Shown: piece after piece, positions 1 through 5,799 of the stretch
Layout of the letters: the number at the start of each line of letters is the position of its first letter
How positions within the stretch are numbered: position 1 is the first letter of the stretch
NCBI GenBank assembly: GCA_964543295.1
Contig: CAZIXA010000051.1
Location: 1-14,559, forward strand
Source: AE-B3B sp964543295
GTDB lineage: Bacteria > Aerophobota > Aerophobia > Aerophobales > AE-B3A
Direction of reading: 5' to 3'
Length of the DNA: 14,559 nt
Made by a program: the position numbers and the translations under genes
Notes under the pieces: model-generated
The model's database searches: none
The model's input: the letters and a program-made list of their open reading frames with translations, nothing else
Told to the model about the DNA's origin: nothing

Positions 1-111
1 GACTCTCGCTTCGCTCGAGCAAGTCGAGCCTGCTCCCCTCTTTTTTCTGATATTTGGTCTACCGAGGTTTACTTGATAACAATTAAGAGAGATTATTGAA
101 ATCCCGATACC
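1..111 (-). repeat. Interspersed repeat, left copy (inverted partner of 5580-5690)
   Basis: Read on the minus strand, this segment aligns without gaps to 5580-5690 on the plus strand, with about 22 mismatches over 111 bases (about 80% identity). The 26 bases nearest the window edge (1-26) are identical in both copies. That core contains a hairpin: GACT, a TG bulge, CTCG, a 7-base loop, then CGAG-AGTC. The inner end of the repeat (83-111) overlaps the last codons of the fumarase beta gene. No transposase is visible. Alignment was done by eye. Confidence 0.7.
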
Positions 112-649
112 ATAAATTTTCATATAAATCGACCCCGCCGGTGTCTATACCTACAATGGTGGGAAAGTCCTCAACCCATAGCTTATAGACCGCTTCAGGC
201 CCCAGGTCGGAAAAGGCTACAATTTCTGCCCGTTTTACCCTCTTGGATAAATAGGCTCCCGCTCCTCCAAAAGTAAGAAAATAAACTGCTTTGTATTTCC
301 TTAGAGCTTCTCTTACTGCTCCGGATCTCTGTCCCTTGCCTATCGTTCCTCGTAAGCCCTTGGATAAAAGATGCGGAGTACACCTGTCCATCCGCGCGCT
401 CGTAGTAGGTCCACAAGACCCAAAGGGTCTTCCCGAACTAGCCGGGGTGGGAGCAGTATAATAAATAATCTGGTCCTCCAGGGGAAAAGGAAGAGGCTTT
501 TCTTTTTCTATGAGGTTGACTAATCTGGTGTGGGCGGCATCCCTTGCTGTATAGATGACTCCACTAATTAGGACTTCATCTCCTACCCTCAAGCTTTGAG
601 CTGTGGTCCTACTGAGGGGAGAAGTGACCCTAACCGGTTCTATCTTCAT
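83..649 (-). CDS. Class I (Fe-S) fumarate hydratase / L(+)-tartrate dehydratase beta subunit
   Basis: A 188-residue protein of the C-terminal (beta) subunit family of two-subunit [4Fe-4S] fumarases and tartrate dehydratases, which interconvert fumarate and malate (or dehydrate tartrate) in the cytoplasm. Visible family motifs are PLPFPLEDQ (residues 52-60), the GSCGPTTSARMD block (77-88), GTIGKG (101-106) and a C-terminal GIDTGG-VDLYENLW segment. Its length is normal for a stand-alone beta subunit. The ATG lies 20 bp inside the upstream small membrane-protein gene, with GGAAAG upstream as a ribosome site, so the two are probably co-translated. The [4Fe-4S]-binding alpha subunit is normally encoded just upstream, but here that place is taken by the small membrane protein and ftsZ. 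Alpha may lie beyond the left edge or elsewhere. Fumarase versus tartrate dehydratase cannot be decided from the beta subunit alone. Confidence 0.92.
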   Translation of the reverse strand: MKIEPVRVTSPLSRTTAQSLRVGDEVLISGVIYTARDAAHTRLVNLIEKEKPLPFPLEDQIIYYTAPTPASSGRPFGSCGPTTSARMDRCTPHLLSKGLRGTIGKGQRSGAVREALRKYKAVYFLTFGGAGAYLSKRVKRAEIVAFSDLGPEAVYKLWVEDFPTIVGIDTGGVDLYENLWYRDFNNLS

Positions 650-857
650 CTTTTTGGGATCTTTCCTTGGGGAAAACCCGATCGAAAAAACCTCCTATCC
701 GACGGACCACATCAAAAATCCCACCCAAAAAGGCCCCCATCACCACCAAAAAAATTATCAGCACCAGGGGCCAGGCAAAAATCAAAAGTAAAGCTATTAA
801 AAGGCCCCCAAATCCTCCCATAATTTTGCCCAAGTTTCTTTTTAAAGAATTCCACAT
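630..857 (-). CDS. Small integral membrane protein (DUF2273-like)
   Basis: A 75-residue protein with a short basic N-terminus (WNSLKRNLGK), a glycine-rich stretch, and one long or two tightly packed hydrophobic segments (roughly residues 12-48). It ends in a charged cytoplasmic-type tail (PKERSQKDEDRTG). The size and layout resemble DUF2273 small membrane proteins, which in Firmicutes often accompany Asp23/Gls24-type envelope-stress proteins; this is a resemblance, not a proven match. AAAAGGT lies about 8 bases before the ATG. It begins 13 bp after the ftsZ-like stop and overlaps the fumarase beta start by 20 bp, consistent with a real gene in a tight operon. Function is unknown. Its position directly after an FtsZ paralogue makes a membrane-anchoring or envelope role conceivable, but that is only context. 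Confidence 0.7.
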   Translation of the reverse strand: MWNSLKRNLGKIMGGFGGLLIALLLIFAWPLVLIIFLVVMGAFLGGIFDVVRRIGGFFDRVFPKERSQKDEDRTG

Positions 858-870
858 ACCGGCTACCTTT

Positions 871-1968
871 TCAATTCTTTCTCTTTCTCAAAAAGGTGGG
901 AATATCCAGTTCATCACCCGCATGAATACCCAGATCTAGCTGTTTTGAGCTGGGCGGTGGTTTCTTATCCTCTTCAGTGATCTTACCTCCAGCGACAATA
1001 AGAACAACCACCACCTCATCAGAAATAGTCTCGTCAATGCTCACGCCAAAGACAAATTCCGCCTGGGATGAGCTATTTTCCTTGACAATAAGAGTGGCGG
1101 CTTCCACTTCGGATAAACTTAAATCCTTTCCTCCTCTAATATTAAAGAGTACAGCTTTTGCCTTTTTCAAAGAAATCTTGCCTAACAGGGGAAAAGAAAC
1201 CGCCTGCTTGGCTGCCTCTTGAGCTGCATCCCTACCAGATACTTTGCCCATAGCTATCTGGATTCGACCTTTGTTCTGGAGAAGCGCCCTGATGTCGGCG
1301 AAATCTAAACTTATTAAACCAGGATGTAGAAGTAGATTTCCCAGGGCTTGAATAACCTGATCTAAGTTTCCATCTATTGCACTGAATCCTTTCTTTAAGG
1401 AGGGATGCGCTTGAGCATTTTTCAGTAAAACGTCATTAGGAATAACCATCAAGGCGTCCAGAGTTTTTTCCAGTTCTTGAAGACCTCTCTTCCCCATGGC
1501 CACTCTTTTTTCTCCCTCAAAATAAAAAGGAAGAACTACAAATCCTAAAGTAAGGCTTCCCATCTCTTTTGCCAGTTGGGCTATGATGGGAGAAGCTCCA
1601 GTACCGGTACCTTTACCCAAACCTGAAACCAGAAAGACAAGATCTGTCTGGTACAAAATTTCCTTAATTCTCTCCTTTTCTTCCAGAGCAACCTGCCTAC
1701 CCATCTCGGGATCACCGCCTGTTCCCCATCCTCTGGTTACACTACCTCCCAACTGCAGCTTCTTTTCTACTCCACATCTTTCCAGGGAACTTCTATCGGT
1801 ATTCAGGGCAACGAACTCTATCTTTGGCAAGGAATCACGGGTCAGTCGGGAAAGTATGCTGCATCCGGCTCCCCCAATTCCCAAGACTTTTATCCGCACC
1901 CCCACTGATTTTGTGGTAGGGACAGATTTAGTCACCGACTTGCTCGCACCGGAATCAAATTCAATCAT
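871..1968 (-). CDS. ftsZ: FtsZ-family tubulin-like GTPase, divergent paralogue
   Basis: A 365-residue FtsZ-family GTPase. FtsZ polymerises at the membrane and organises division or constriction. A roughly 24-residue Ser/Thr/Lys-rich N-terminus precedes the GTPase domain with GIGGAG (30-35), ALNTD (54-58) and the tubulin signature at 116-127. The signature reads GLGKGTGTGASP, so the usual GGGTGTG has Lys119 in place of the second Gly. The T7 synergy loop reads SLDFAD (220-225): both catalytic aspartates (222, 225) are kept, but the usual Asn is Ser220. The C-terminus (DELDIPTFLRKRKN) matches the conserved tail that binds FtsA/SepF-type anchors. Overall length is normal, so the gene looks intact. 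It lies outside a dcw cluster, between pheS and a small membrane-protein gene. Its start is only 14 bp from a palindromic element and has only a weak upstream GGG as a possible ribosome site. It could be the sole FtsZ or a second, specialised one; the divergence favours the latter. Confidence 0.9.
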   Translation of the reverse strand: MIEFDSGASKSVTKSVPTTKSVGVRIKVLGIGGAGCSILSRLTRDSLPKIEFVALNTDRSSLERCGVEKKLQLGGSVTRGWGTGGDPEMGRQVALEEKERIKEILYQTDLVFLVSGLGKGTGTGASPIIAQLAKEMGSLTLGFVVLPFYFEGEKRVAMGKRGLQELEKTLDALMVIPNDVLLKNAQAHPSLKKGFSAIDGNLDQVIQALGNLLLHPGLISLDFADIRALLQNKGRIQIAMGKVSGRDAAQEAAKQAVSFPLLGKISLKKAKAVLFNIRGGKDLSLSEVEAATLIVKENSSSQAEFVFGVSIDETISDEVVVVLIVAGGKITEEDKKPPPSSKQLDLGIHAGDELDIPTFLRKRKN

Positions 1969-1982
1969 CTAAAAATCCCGGG

Positions 1983-2067
1983 GAAAAAGGGGACGGGATT
2001 ATTTTTACTATCAAAAGCAAGTGCAAAGAGAAATATGAATTCGAAAAATAATCCCGTCCCCTTTTTC
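1983..2067. repeat. RAYT/REP-like palindromic element, copy 1
   Basis: Perfect 24-bp inverted repeat (1983-2006 and 2044-2067) around a 37-base loop. The arms contain an A5-GGGGACGGGATT core. The first 29 bases of the left side (1983-2011) are identical to 4652-4680. The right arm abuts the pheS stop codon and the left arm lies 14 bp before the ftsZ-like start. A GGGGACGGG/CCCGTCCCC stem flanked by A5/T5 is the classic look of elements moved by REP-associated tyrosine (IS200-like Y1) transposases, and would also work as an intrinsic terminator for pheS. Confidence 0.8.
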
Positions 2068-3075
2068 TTAGAATTGACTTAAGAATCGTAGGTCATTCTG
2101 AAAGAAAAGTCGAATATCATCGATCCCGTATTTTAACATACAGATGCGCTCTACCCCCATTCCAAAGGCAAAACCCTGATATTTTTCTGGATCGTAATTA
2201 ACTTTCCTGAAAACCTCCGGGTCCACCATCCCAGCTCCCAGGATTTCCAGCCATCCTTTTCCAGAACAGACCCGACAGCCCCTGCCTTTGCACATAATAC
2301 AGCTAATGTCGACTTCCGCACTGGGTTCAGTAAAGGGGAAGAAACTAGGACGAAAGCGAAGACAAGTTTTTTTATCGAACATCTGATGGACAAAATAGGT
2401 TAGACAACCCTTAAGGTCAGAAAAGGTTATTCTCTTATCAACAGCCAATCCCTCTACCTGATGAAACATGGGAAAATGAGAAGCATCCACTGCATCCCGT
2501 CGGTAACACCTGCCTGGAGCAATTATGCGGATGGGAGGAGATTTTTTCTCCATTACCCTGATTTGAACCGGGGAGGTCTGAGTTCTGAGAAGATGGGTGT
2601 CGTCGAGGTAAAAAGAATCCTGCTCATCCCGGGCTGGGTGATAGCGGGGCATATTTAAGGCCTCGAAGTTGTAATACTCGGTCTCTACTTCCGGACCTCT
2701 TACTACCTGAAAACCCAGGCCAATGAAGATTCTTTTGATCTCCTCCAGGGTCTGAGTGATGGGATGAAGTCTGCCCAGGGGTGGCTTTTTTCCTGGAAGA
2801 GTTATATCAACCCATTCCTCTTTCTCCTCTTGAGATATCTCCTTTCCTCTTCTTTTTAAATCCTCTTGAACCGCCCGCTTTATCTGATTTACCAACTCTC
2901 CTACCAGGGGTCTATCCTGGGGAGAAAGATCAGTTATGTTCCTCAAAATTTGGGTAATTTTACCCTGGCGCCTTCCTAAAAATTCAACCCGCACGGCCTC
3001 AAACTCTTTTTCATTGGTAGCTTCGTCTATTTTTCTCTTAGCTTCCAGCCTTAATCTTTCCAGCTTCTCTCTCAT
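2068..3075 (-). CDS. pheS: Phenylalanyl-tRNA synthetase alpha subunit
   Basis: The 335-residue catalytic alpha subunit of the alpha2-beta2 phenylalanyl-tRNA synthetase (ATP + Phe + tRNA-Phe). An N-terminal coiled-coil tRNA-binding arm (about 1-90) precedes the class II core: HPITQTLEEI (104-113), motif 2 around CYRRDAVDASHFPMFHQVEG (190-209), FRPSFFPFTEPS (241-252) and motif 3 GFAFGMGVERICML near the end. Four cysteines (259, 262, 267, 270) form the CxxC-x4-CxxC knuckle found in many bacterial PheS. The ATG overlaps the leuA 3' end by 38 bp and is preceded by GAGGGGAAAGG, so it is co-transcribed with leuA. Odd point: pheT, nearly always directly downstream, is absent. A palindromic repeat and an ftsZ paralogue follow instead. 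The alpha subunit needs the beta subunit, so pheT must be elsewhere in the genome. Confidence 0.96.
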   Translation of the reverse strand: MREKLERLRLEAKRKIDEATNEKEFEAVRVEFLGRRQGKITQILRNITDLSPQDRPLVGELVNQIKRAVQEDLKRRGKEISQEEKEEWVDITLPGKKPPLGRLHPITQTLEEIKRIFIGLGFQVVRGPEVETEYYNFEALNMPRYHPARDEQDSFYLDDTHLLRTQTSPVQIRVMEKKSPPIRIIAPGRCYRRDAVDASHFPMFHQVEGLAVDKRITFSDLKGCLTYFVHQMFDKKTCLRFRPSFFPFTEPSAEVDISCIMCKGRGCRVCSGKGWLEILGAGMVDPEVFRKVNYDPEKYQGFAFGMGVERICMLKYGIDDIRLFFQNDLRFLSQF

Positions 3076-4588
3076 TCAGCCTTTCCCCTCGATAGATTAG
3101 TCTATTAATGGCATTAATGTAAGCCTTGGCACTGGCTTCAATAATATCGGTACTTACACCTCTACCGGTAACAAGATTTCCTTTCTGCTCAACCTTCACC
3201 ATCACCTCACCCAGAGCATCTTTCCCCCCCGTAACGGCGTGAAGTGAATAGTCCGCTAAAGTTAGTTTTAGTCCAGTAATTCTATCTATGGCTTTGTAGG
3301 CAGCATCAATGGGTCCATCCCCGCAGGCTGCTTCCTGAAATACTTTGTCATTTTTCTTTATTCTCACCGTGGCGGTAGGAAGGATCTTATTACCGGTAAC
3401 TGTGTGAATGTAATCGAGGGAATAAACCTCCGGAATCTGAAGTGTCTTTTCTTCCACAATAAAGACAAGATCCTCATCAAAAACTTCCTTTTTCTTGTCA
3501 GCCAGTTTCTTAAAAGCTCTGAAAGCTGTTTCTAGTTCTGAATCCTTTAATTCAAATCCCAATTTTCTTAGTCTTTCTCGAAAGGCGTGTCGCCCGGAAA
3601 GCTTGCCCAAAACCAATTCTCCCTCCTCAAGTCCGATGGAGGAAGGAGTCATTATCTCAAAGGTAGTAGCTTCTTTTAGGACACCATCCTGGTGAATTCC
3701 TGATTGGTGACGGAAGGCATTCTGACCCACAATGGCTTTATTCGGTTGGACAGGAATTCCAGCCAGACGAGATACCAGGCGGCTAGTCCGATAGATCTCC
3801 TCAGTATGGATACCGGTAAAAAAGTCAAAGAAATCTTCCCTGATTTTCAAAGCCATCGCTACTTCCTCTAAAGGAGTATTACCGGCTCTTTCTCCAATTC
3901 CATTTATGGAACACTCTATCTGCCTAGCTCCGTGTTTTATAGCTGAAAGAGAGTTAGCCGTGGCCATTCCCAGGTCGTCATGGCAATGGACACTGACCAC
4001 AGTCTCCTTTATGTTAGATACCTTTTCTATAATATCGCCTATAAGACGTCCGAATTCCTCAGGAGTAGAATATCCCACCGTGTCGGGGATGTTTATTACT
4101 CCGGCTCCTTTTTCAATAACTGCTTCCAGAATCTGGTATAAGAAATTCTTATTACTTCGAGTAGCATCCATGGGAGAGAACTCCACCTGAGAAGCATATC
4201 CTTTTGCTGCTTCTACTGCCTTCACGGCCATTTGAAGAACTTGGTCAGGTGACTTTCGTAGTTGGTGGCGCATATGAATGGATGAAGTACCGACGAAAAC
4301 ATGGATTCGACTCTTTTTGATCCCGTCTAGAGCCCTGGCTGCAGCCTCAACATCGGAAAGAACTGCCCGGGCAAGACCAGCAATGATGGGACCCTGAACC
4401 TCTTGAGCAATATTTTTTACAGCTTCAAAATCCCCGCTAGACGAGGCAGGAAAACCGGCCTCGATTACATCAACGCCAAGTTTTTCAAGCTGCCGGGCAA
4501 CCTGAAGCTTTTCTTTGACTGTAAAACTTGCTCCGGGCGATTGCTCCCCATCTCGCAAAGTAGTATCAAAAATAACTATCCGCTCCAT
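3038..4588 (-). CDS. leuA: 2-isopropylmalate synthase
   Basis: A 516-residue cytoplasmic enzyme of leucine biosynthesis that condenses 2-ketoisovalerate with acetyl-CoA. The N-terminal TIM barrel begins FDTTLRDGEQSPG (7-19), supplying the catalytic Arg and metal-binding Asp. The metal-binding HCHDD lies at 201-205 and the GIGERAGNT signature near 230-238. The C-terminal ~120 residues form the LeuA regulatory (leucine-sensing) domain, with GDGPIDAAYKAID and ASAKAYINAINRL. Length and motifs fit bacterial LeuA rather than citramalate or homocitrate synthase, though paralogue specificity cannot be settled by eye. The ATG at 4588 was chosen because AAGGAG lies 6 bases upstream. A longer TTG start at 4606 would fall almost on the predicted transcription start. 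First gene of a leuA-pheS unit under its own promoter; the other leu genes are not in the window. Confidence 0.95.
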   Translation of the reverse strand: MERIVIFDTTLRDGEQSPGASFTVKEKLQVARQLEKLGVDVIEAGFPASSSGDFEAVKNIAQEVQGPIIAGLARAVLSDVEAAARALDGIKKSRIHVFVGTSSIHMRHQLRKSPDQVLQMAVKAVEAAKGYASQVEFSPMDATRSNKNFLYQILEAVIEKGAGVINIPDTVGYSTPEEFGRLIGDIIEKVSNIKETVVSVHCHDDLGMATANSLSAIKHGARQIECSINGIGERAGNTPLEEVAMALKIREDFFDFFTGIHTEEIYRTSRLVSRLAGIPVQPNKAIVGQNAFRHQSGIHQDGVLKEATTFEIMTPSSIGLEEGELVLGKLSGRHAFRERLRKLGFELKDSELETAFRAFKKLADKKKEVFDEDLVFIVEEKTLQIPEVYSLDYIHTVTGNKILPTATVRIKKNDKVFQEAACGDGPIDAAYKAIDRITGLKLTLADYSLHAVTGGKDALGEVMVKVEQKGNLVTGRGVSTDIIEASAKAYINAINRLIYRGERLNEREAGKIKAGS

Positions 4589-4615
4589 AAACGGCTCCTT
4601 TTCCAAGGTCTTTTT

Positions 4616-4643
4616 ACTATAACACAGGGAAAGAAAAAGTCAA
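4616..4643 (-). promoter_or_regulatory. Sigma-70-type promoter for leuA-pheS
   Basis: On the minus strand, TTGACT (4638-4643) and TATAGT (4616-4621) are separated by 16 bp, close to consensus. The predicted start is near 4609, giving a leader of only about 20 nt before the leuA ATG at 4588. That leaves no room for a T-box or leader-peptide attenuator. Confidence 0.75.
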
Positions 4644-4650
4644 AAATTCT

Positions 4651-4697
4651 TGAAAAAGGGGACGGGATTATTTTTACTATTACCGTCCCCTTTTTCA
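4651..4697. repeat. RAYT/REP-like palindromic element, copy 2, likely terminator for the SDR gene
   Basis: A 15-bp perfect inverted repeat (4651-4665 and 4683-4697) around a 17-base loop. Bases 4652-4680 are identical to 1983-2011, so this is a shorter-armed copy of the same element. It sits between the SDR stop (4715) and the leuA -35 box (4638-4643). The GGGGACGG/CCGTCCCC stem followed by T5 would form an intrinsic terminator in either direction, insulating leuA from upstream transcription. Confidence 0.8.
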
Positions 4698-4714
4698 CTT
4701 TTTCAAATTTAGAA

Positions 4715-5527
4715 CTACCCTTTGCTTTTTCCTCCTGATATATTATATGTTGTTCCATCAATGTAACTTGCCCTATCAGAGGCTAAAAAACAGACTAAAT
4801 TAGCAACTTCTCTTAATTTTCCGGCTCTTCCTAATGGAACTGATACCTTCTCGTAGCTTTCTCTAAGCTGTTTTATCGTTACTCCTCTGGTATAAGCAAG
4901 AGCCTCCTCATATTCTAAAGTTCTGATTCCTGTTTTTTCTATTATACCTGGAGCAACCCCAACCACTCTTATACCATATTTTCCAAGTTCCTTAGCCCAT
5001 GATCTGGTAGATGTGTATAAGGCTCCTTTTGTGGCTGCATAGCAACTTTGACCTTCTGATCCTTCCAGACCACATTCAGAAGTTATATTAATTATTACTC
5101 CTTTAATTCCTCTTTTAATCATTTCCTTAGCCATAACTTGGGTGCATAGATAAGGACCTTTTTGATTTATGGCAACCATCTTATCAAATTCTTCTTCACG
5201 CAGTTCATATTTTCCTTCAGGATCGACCAGCAACCTTGGCATATTAATCCCTGCATTATTAACTAAAATATCTATTCTCCCATAAGTAGCAGTAGTTTTT
5301 TTTACCATTTCTTCAACACTTGCTCTTTTGGTAACATCCGTCCGGATGTATAGATGTCTGGTGGCTCCTCCGGAGAGCTTACCAATAACATCCTGGCCTT
5401 TTCGGCTTATATCAGCTACAACGACATTAGAACCGTTCTCAGCCAATACAGTAGCTATTTCTCTGCCAATTCCTGAGGCAGCACCGGTTACAATTACAAC
5501 TTTTTCCTCTAAGTTCAACCATGACAT
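4715..5527 (-). CDS. Short-chain dehydrogenase, sorbitol-6-phosphate 2-dehydrogenase (GutD/SrlD) family
   Basis: A 270-residue NAD(P)-dependent classical SDR. Cofactor motif TGAASGIG at 14-21, NNAG at 90-93 and the catalytic set Ser150, Tyr163, Lys167 (YxxxK). Several stretches are typical of the GutD/SrlD sorbitol-6-phosphate 2-dehydrogenase group rather than generic SDRs: MPRLLVDPEGKYEL, VAINQKG, GLEGSEGQS and VVGVAPGI followed by YEEALAYTRG. I recognised this from family knowledge, not a search. The ATG at 5527 (MSWLNLEEK) is chosen because the family starts that way and AGAGGTGGTG lies upstream; an in-frame GTG at 5542 is the alternative. No PTS gene is visible, and the importer upstream is an ABC system delivering unphosphorylated sugar, so the real substrate may be a free polyol or ketose, or a sugar phosphate made by a kinase elsewhere. 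The assembly gap just upstream leaves operon membership open. Confidence 0.88.
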   Translation of the reverse strand: MSWLNLEEKVVIVTGAASGIGREIATVLAENGSNVVVADISRKGQDVIGKLSGGATRHLYIRTDVTKRASVEEMVKKTTATYGRIDILVNNAGINMPRLLVDPEGKYELREEEFDKMVAINQKGPYLCTQVMAKEMIKRGIKGVIINITSECGLEGSEGQSCYAATKGALYTSTRSWAKELGKYGIRVVGVAPGIIEKTGIRTLEYEEALAYTRGVTIKQLRESYEKVSVPLGRAGKLREVANLVCFLASDRASYIDGTTYNISGGKSKG

Positions 5528-5579
5528 TTTAATTTTCACCACCTCTATGGAAGGCAGCTAACGTATCTGCTATACTTGA

Positions 5580-5690
5580 GGTATAAGAATCTCAATAATT
5601 TCTCTGCATTGTCGTCAAGTAGACCTCTACAAGTAAGATAACAGAAAAATGGGGGGAGCAGGCCCGACTTGCTCGAGCGAAGCGAGAGTC
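5580..5690 (+). repeat. Interspersed repeat, right copy, next to assembly gap
   Basis: Plus-strand copy of the element at 1-111, about 80% identical over 111 ungapped bases. The last 26 bases, containing the CTCG/CGAG hairpin, are identical. It lies in the spacer upstream of the SDR gene and ends 7 bases before the run of Ns, which suggests the assembler broke in or next to a genomic repeat. Confidence 0.7.
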
Positions 5691-5697
5691 GGCTTTG

Positions 5698-5707
5698 NNN
5701 NNNNNNN
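5698..5707. other. Assembly gap (10 N)
   Basis: Ten consecutive undetermined bases separate the SDR gene with its repeat from the zinc dehydrogenase gene. Ten Ns is a common placeholder for unknown length, so sequence of any size may be missing and linkage across this point is not guaranteed. Confidence 0.98.
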
Positions 5708-5786
5708 GCCGGAGTGGCTGGCGAGGTTCCGGCGATGGGTCGCGGCCGGGGCGCAGGGGCCGGGGGCGGGGGGATACTTCCCCCCT
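5708..5786. other. GC-rich stretch flanking the gap
   Basis: The bases between the Ns and the dehydrogenase stop are mostly G and C, with long G runs, unlike the AT-rich neighbourhood. A G6/C6 hairpin (5768-5773 and 5780-5785, 6-base loop) lies just beyond the stop but has no T-run. It could be a genuine GC-rich intergenic structure or a chimeric or low-quality contig end. Confidence 0.6.
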
Positions 5787-5799
5787 CAATATGTTCAAT

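Noticed and set aside
1583..1972. 129-codon plus-strand open frame
   Set aside because: Antisense shadow of the ftsZ-like gene; low-complexity Pro/Ser-rich translation without a recognisable domain.
4589..4640. T-box or leucine leader-peptide attenuator for leuA
   Set aside because: The predicted transcript start leaves only about 20 nt before the ATG, too short for either.
4403..4738. 111-codon plus-strand open frame across the leuA promoter
   Set aside because: Spans the leuA 5' end, its promoter and a palindrome; the translation has no family features.
5570..5635. A degraded second fumarase beta 3' end on the plus strand (similarity to codons at 83-111)
   Set aside because: Similarity starts only at about 5580, includes non-coding sequence beyond the stop and vanishes upstream in the protein, so a shared repeat explains it better than a gene remnant.
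5592..5798. Open frame running through the Ns
   Set aside because: Includes undetermined bases and GC-rich intergenic sequence; an artefact of the gap.
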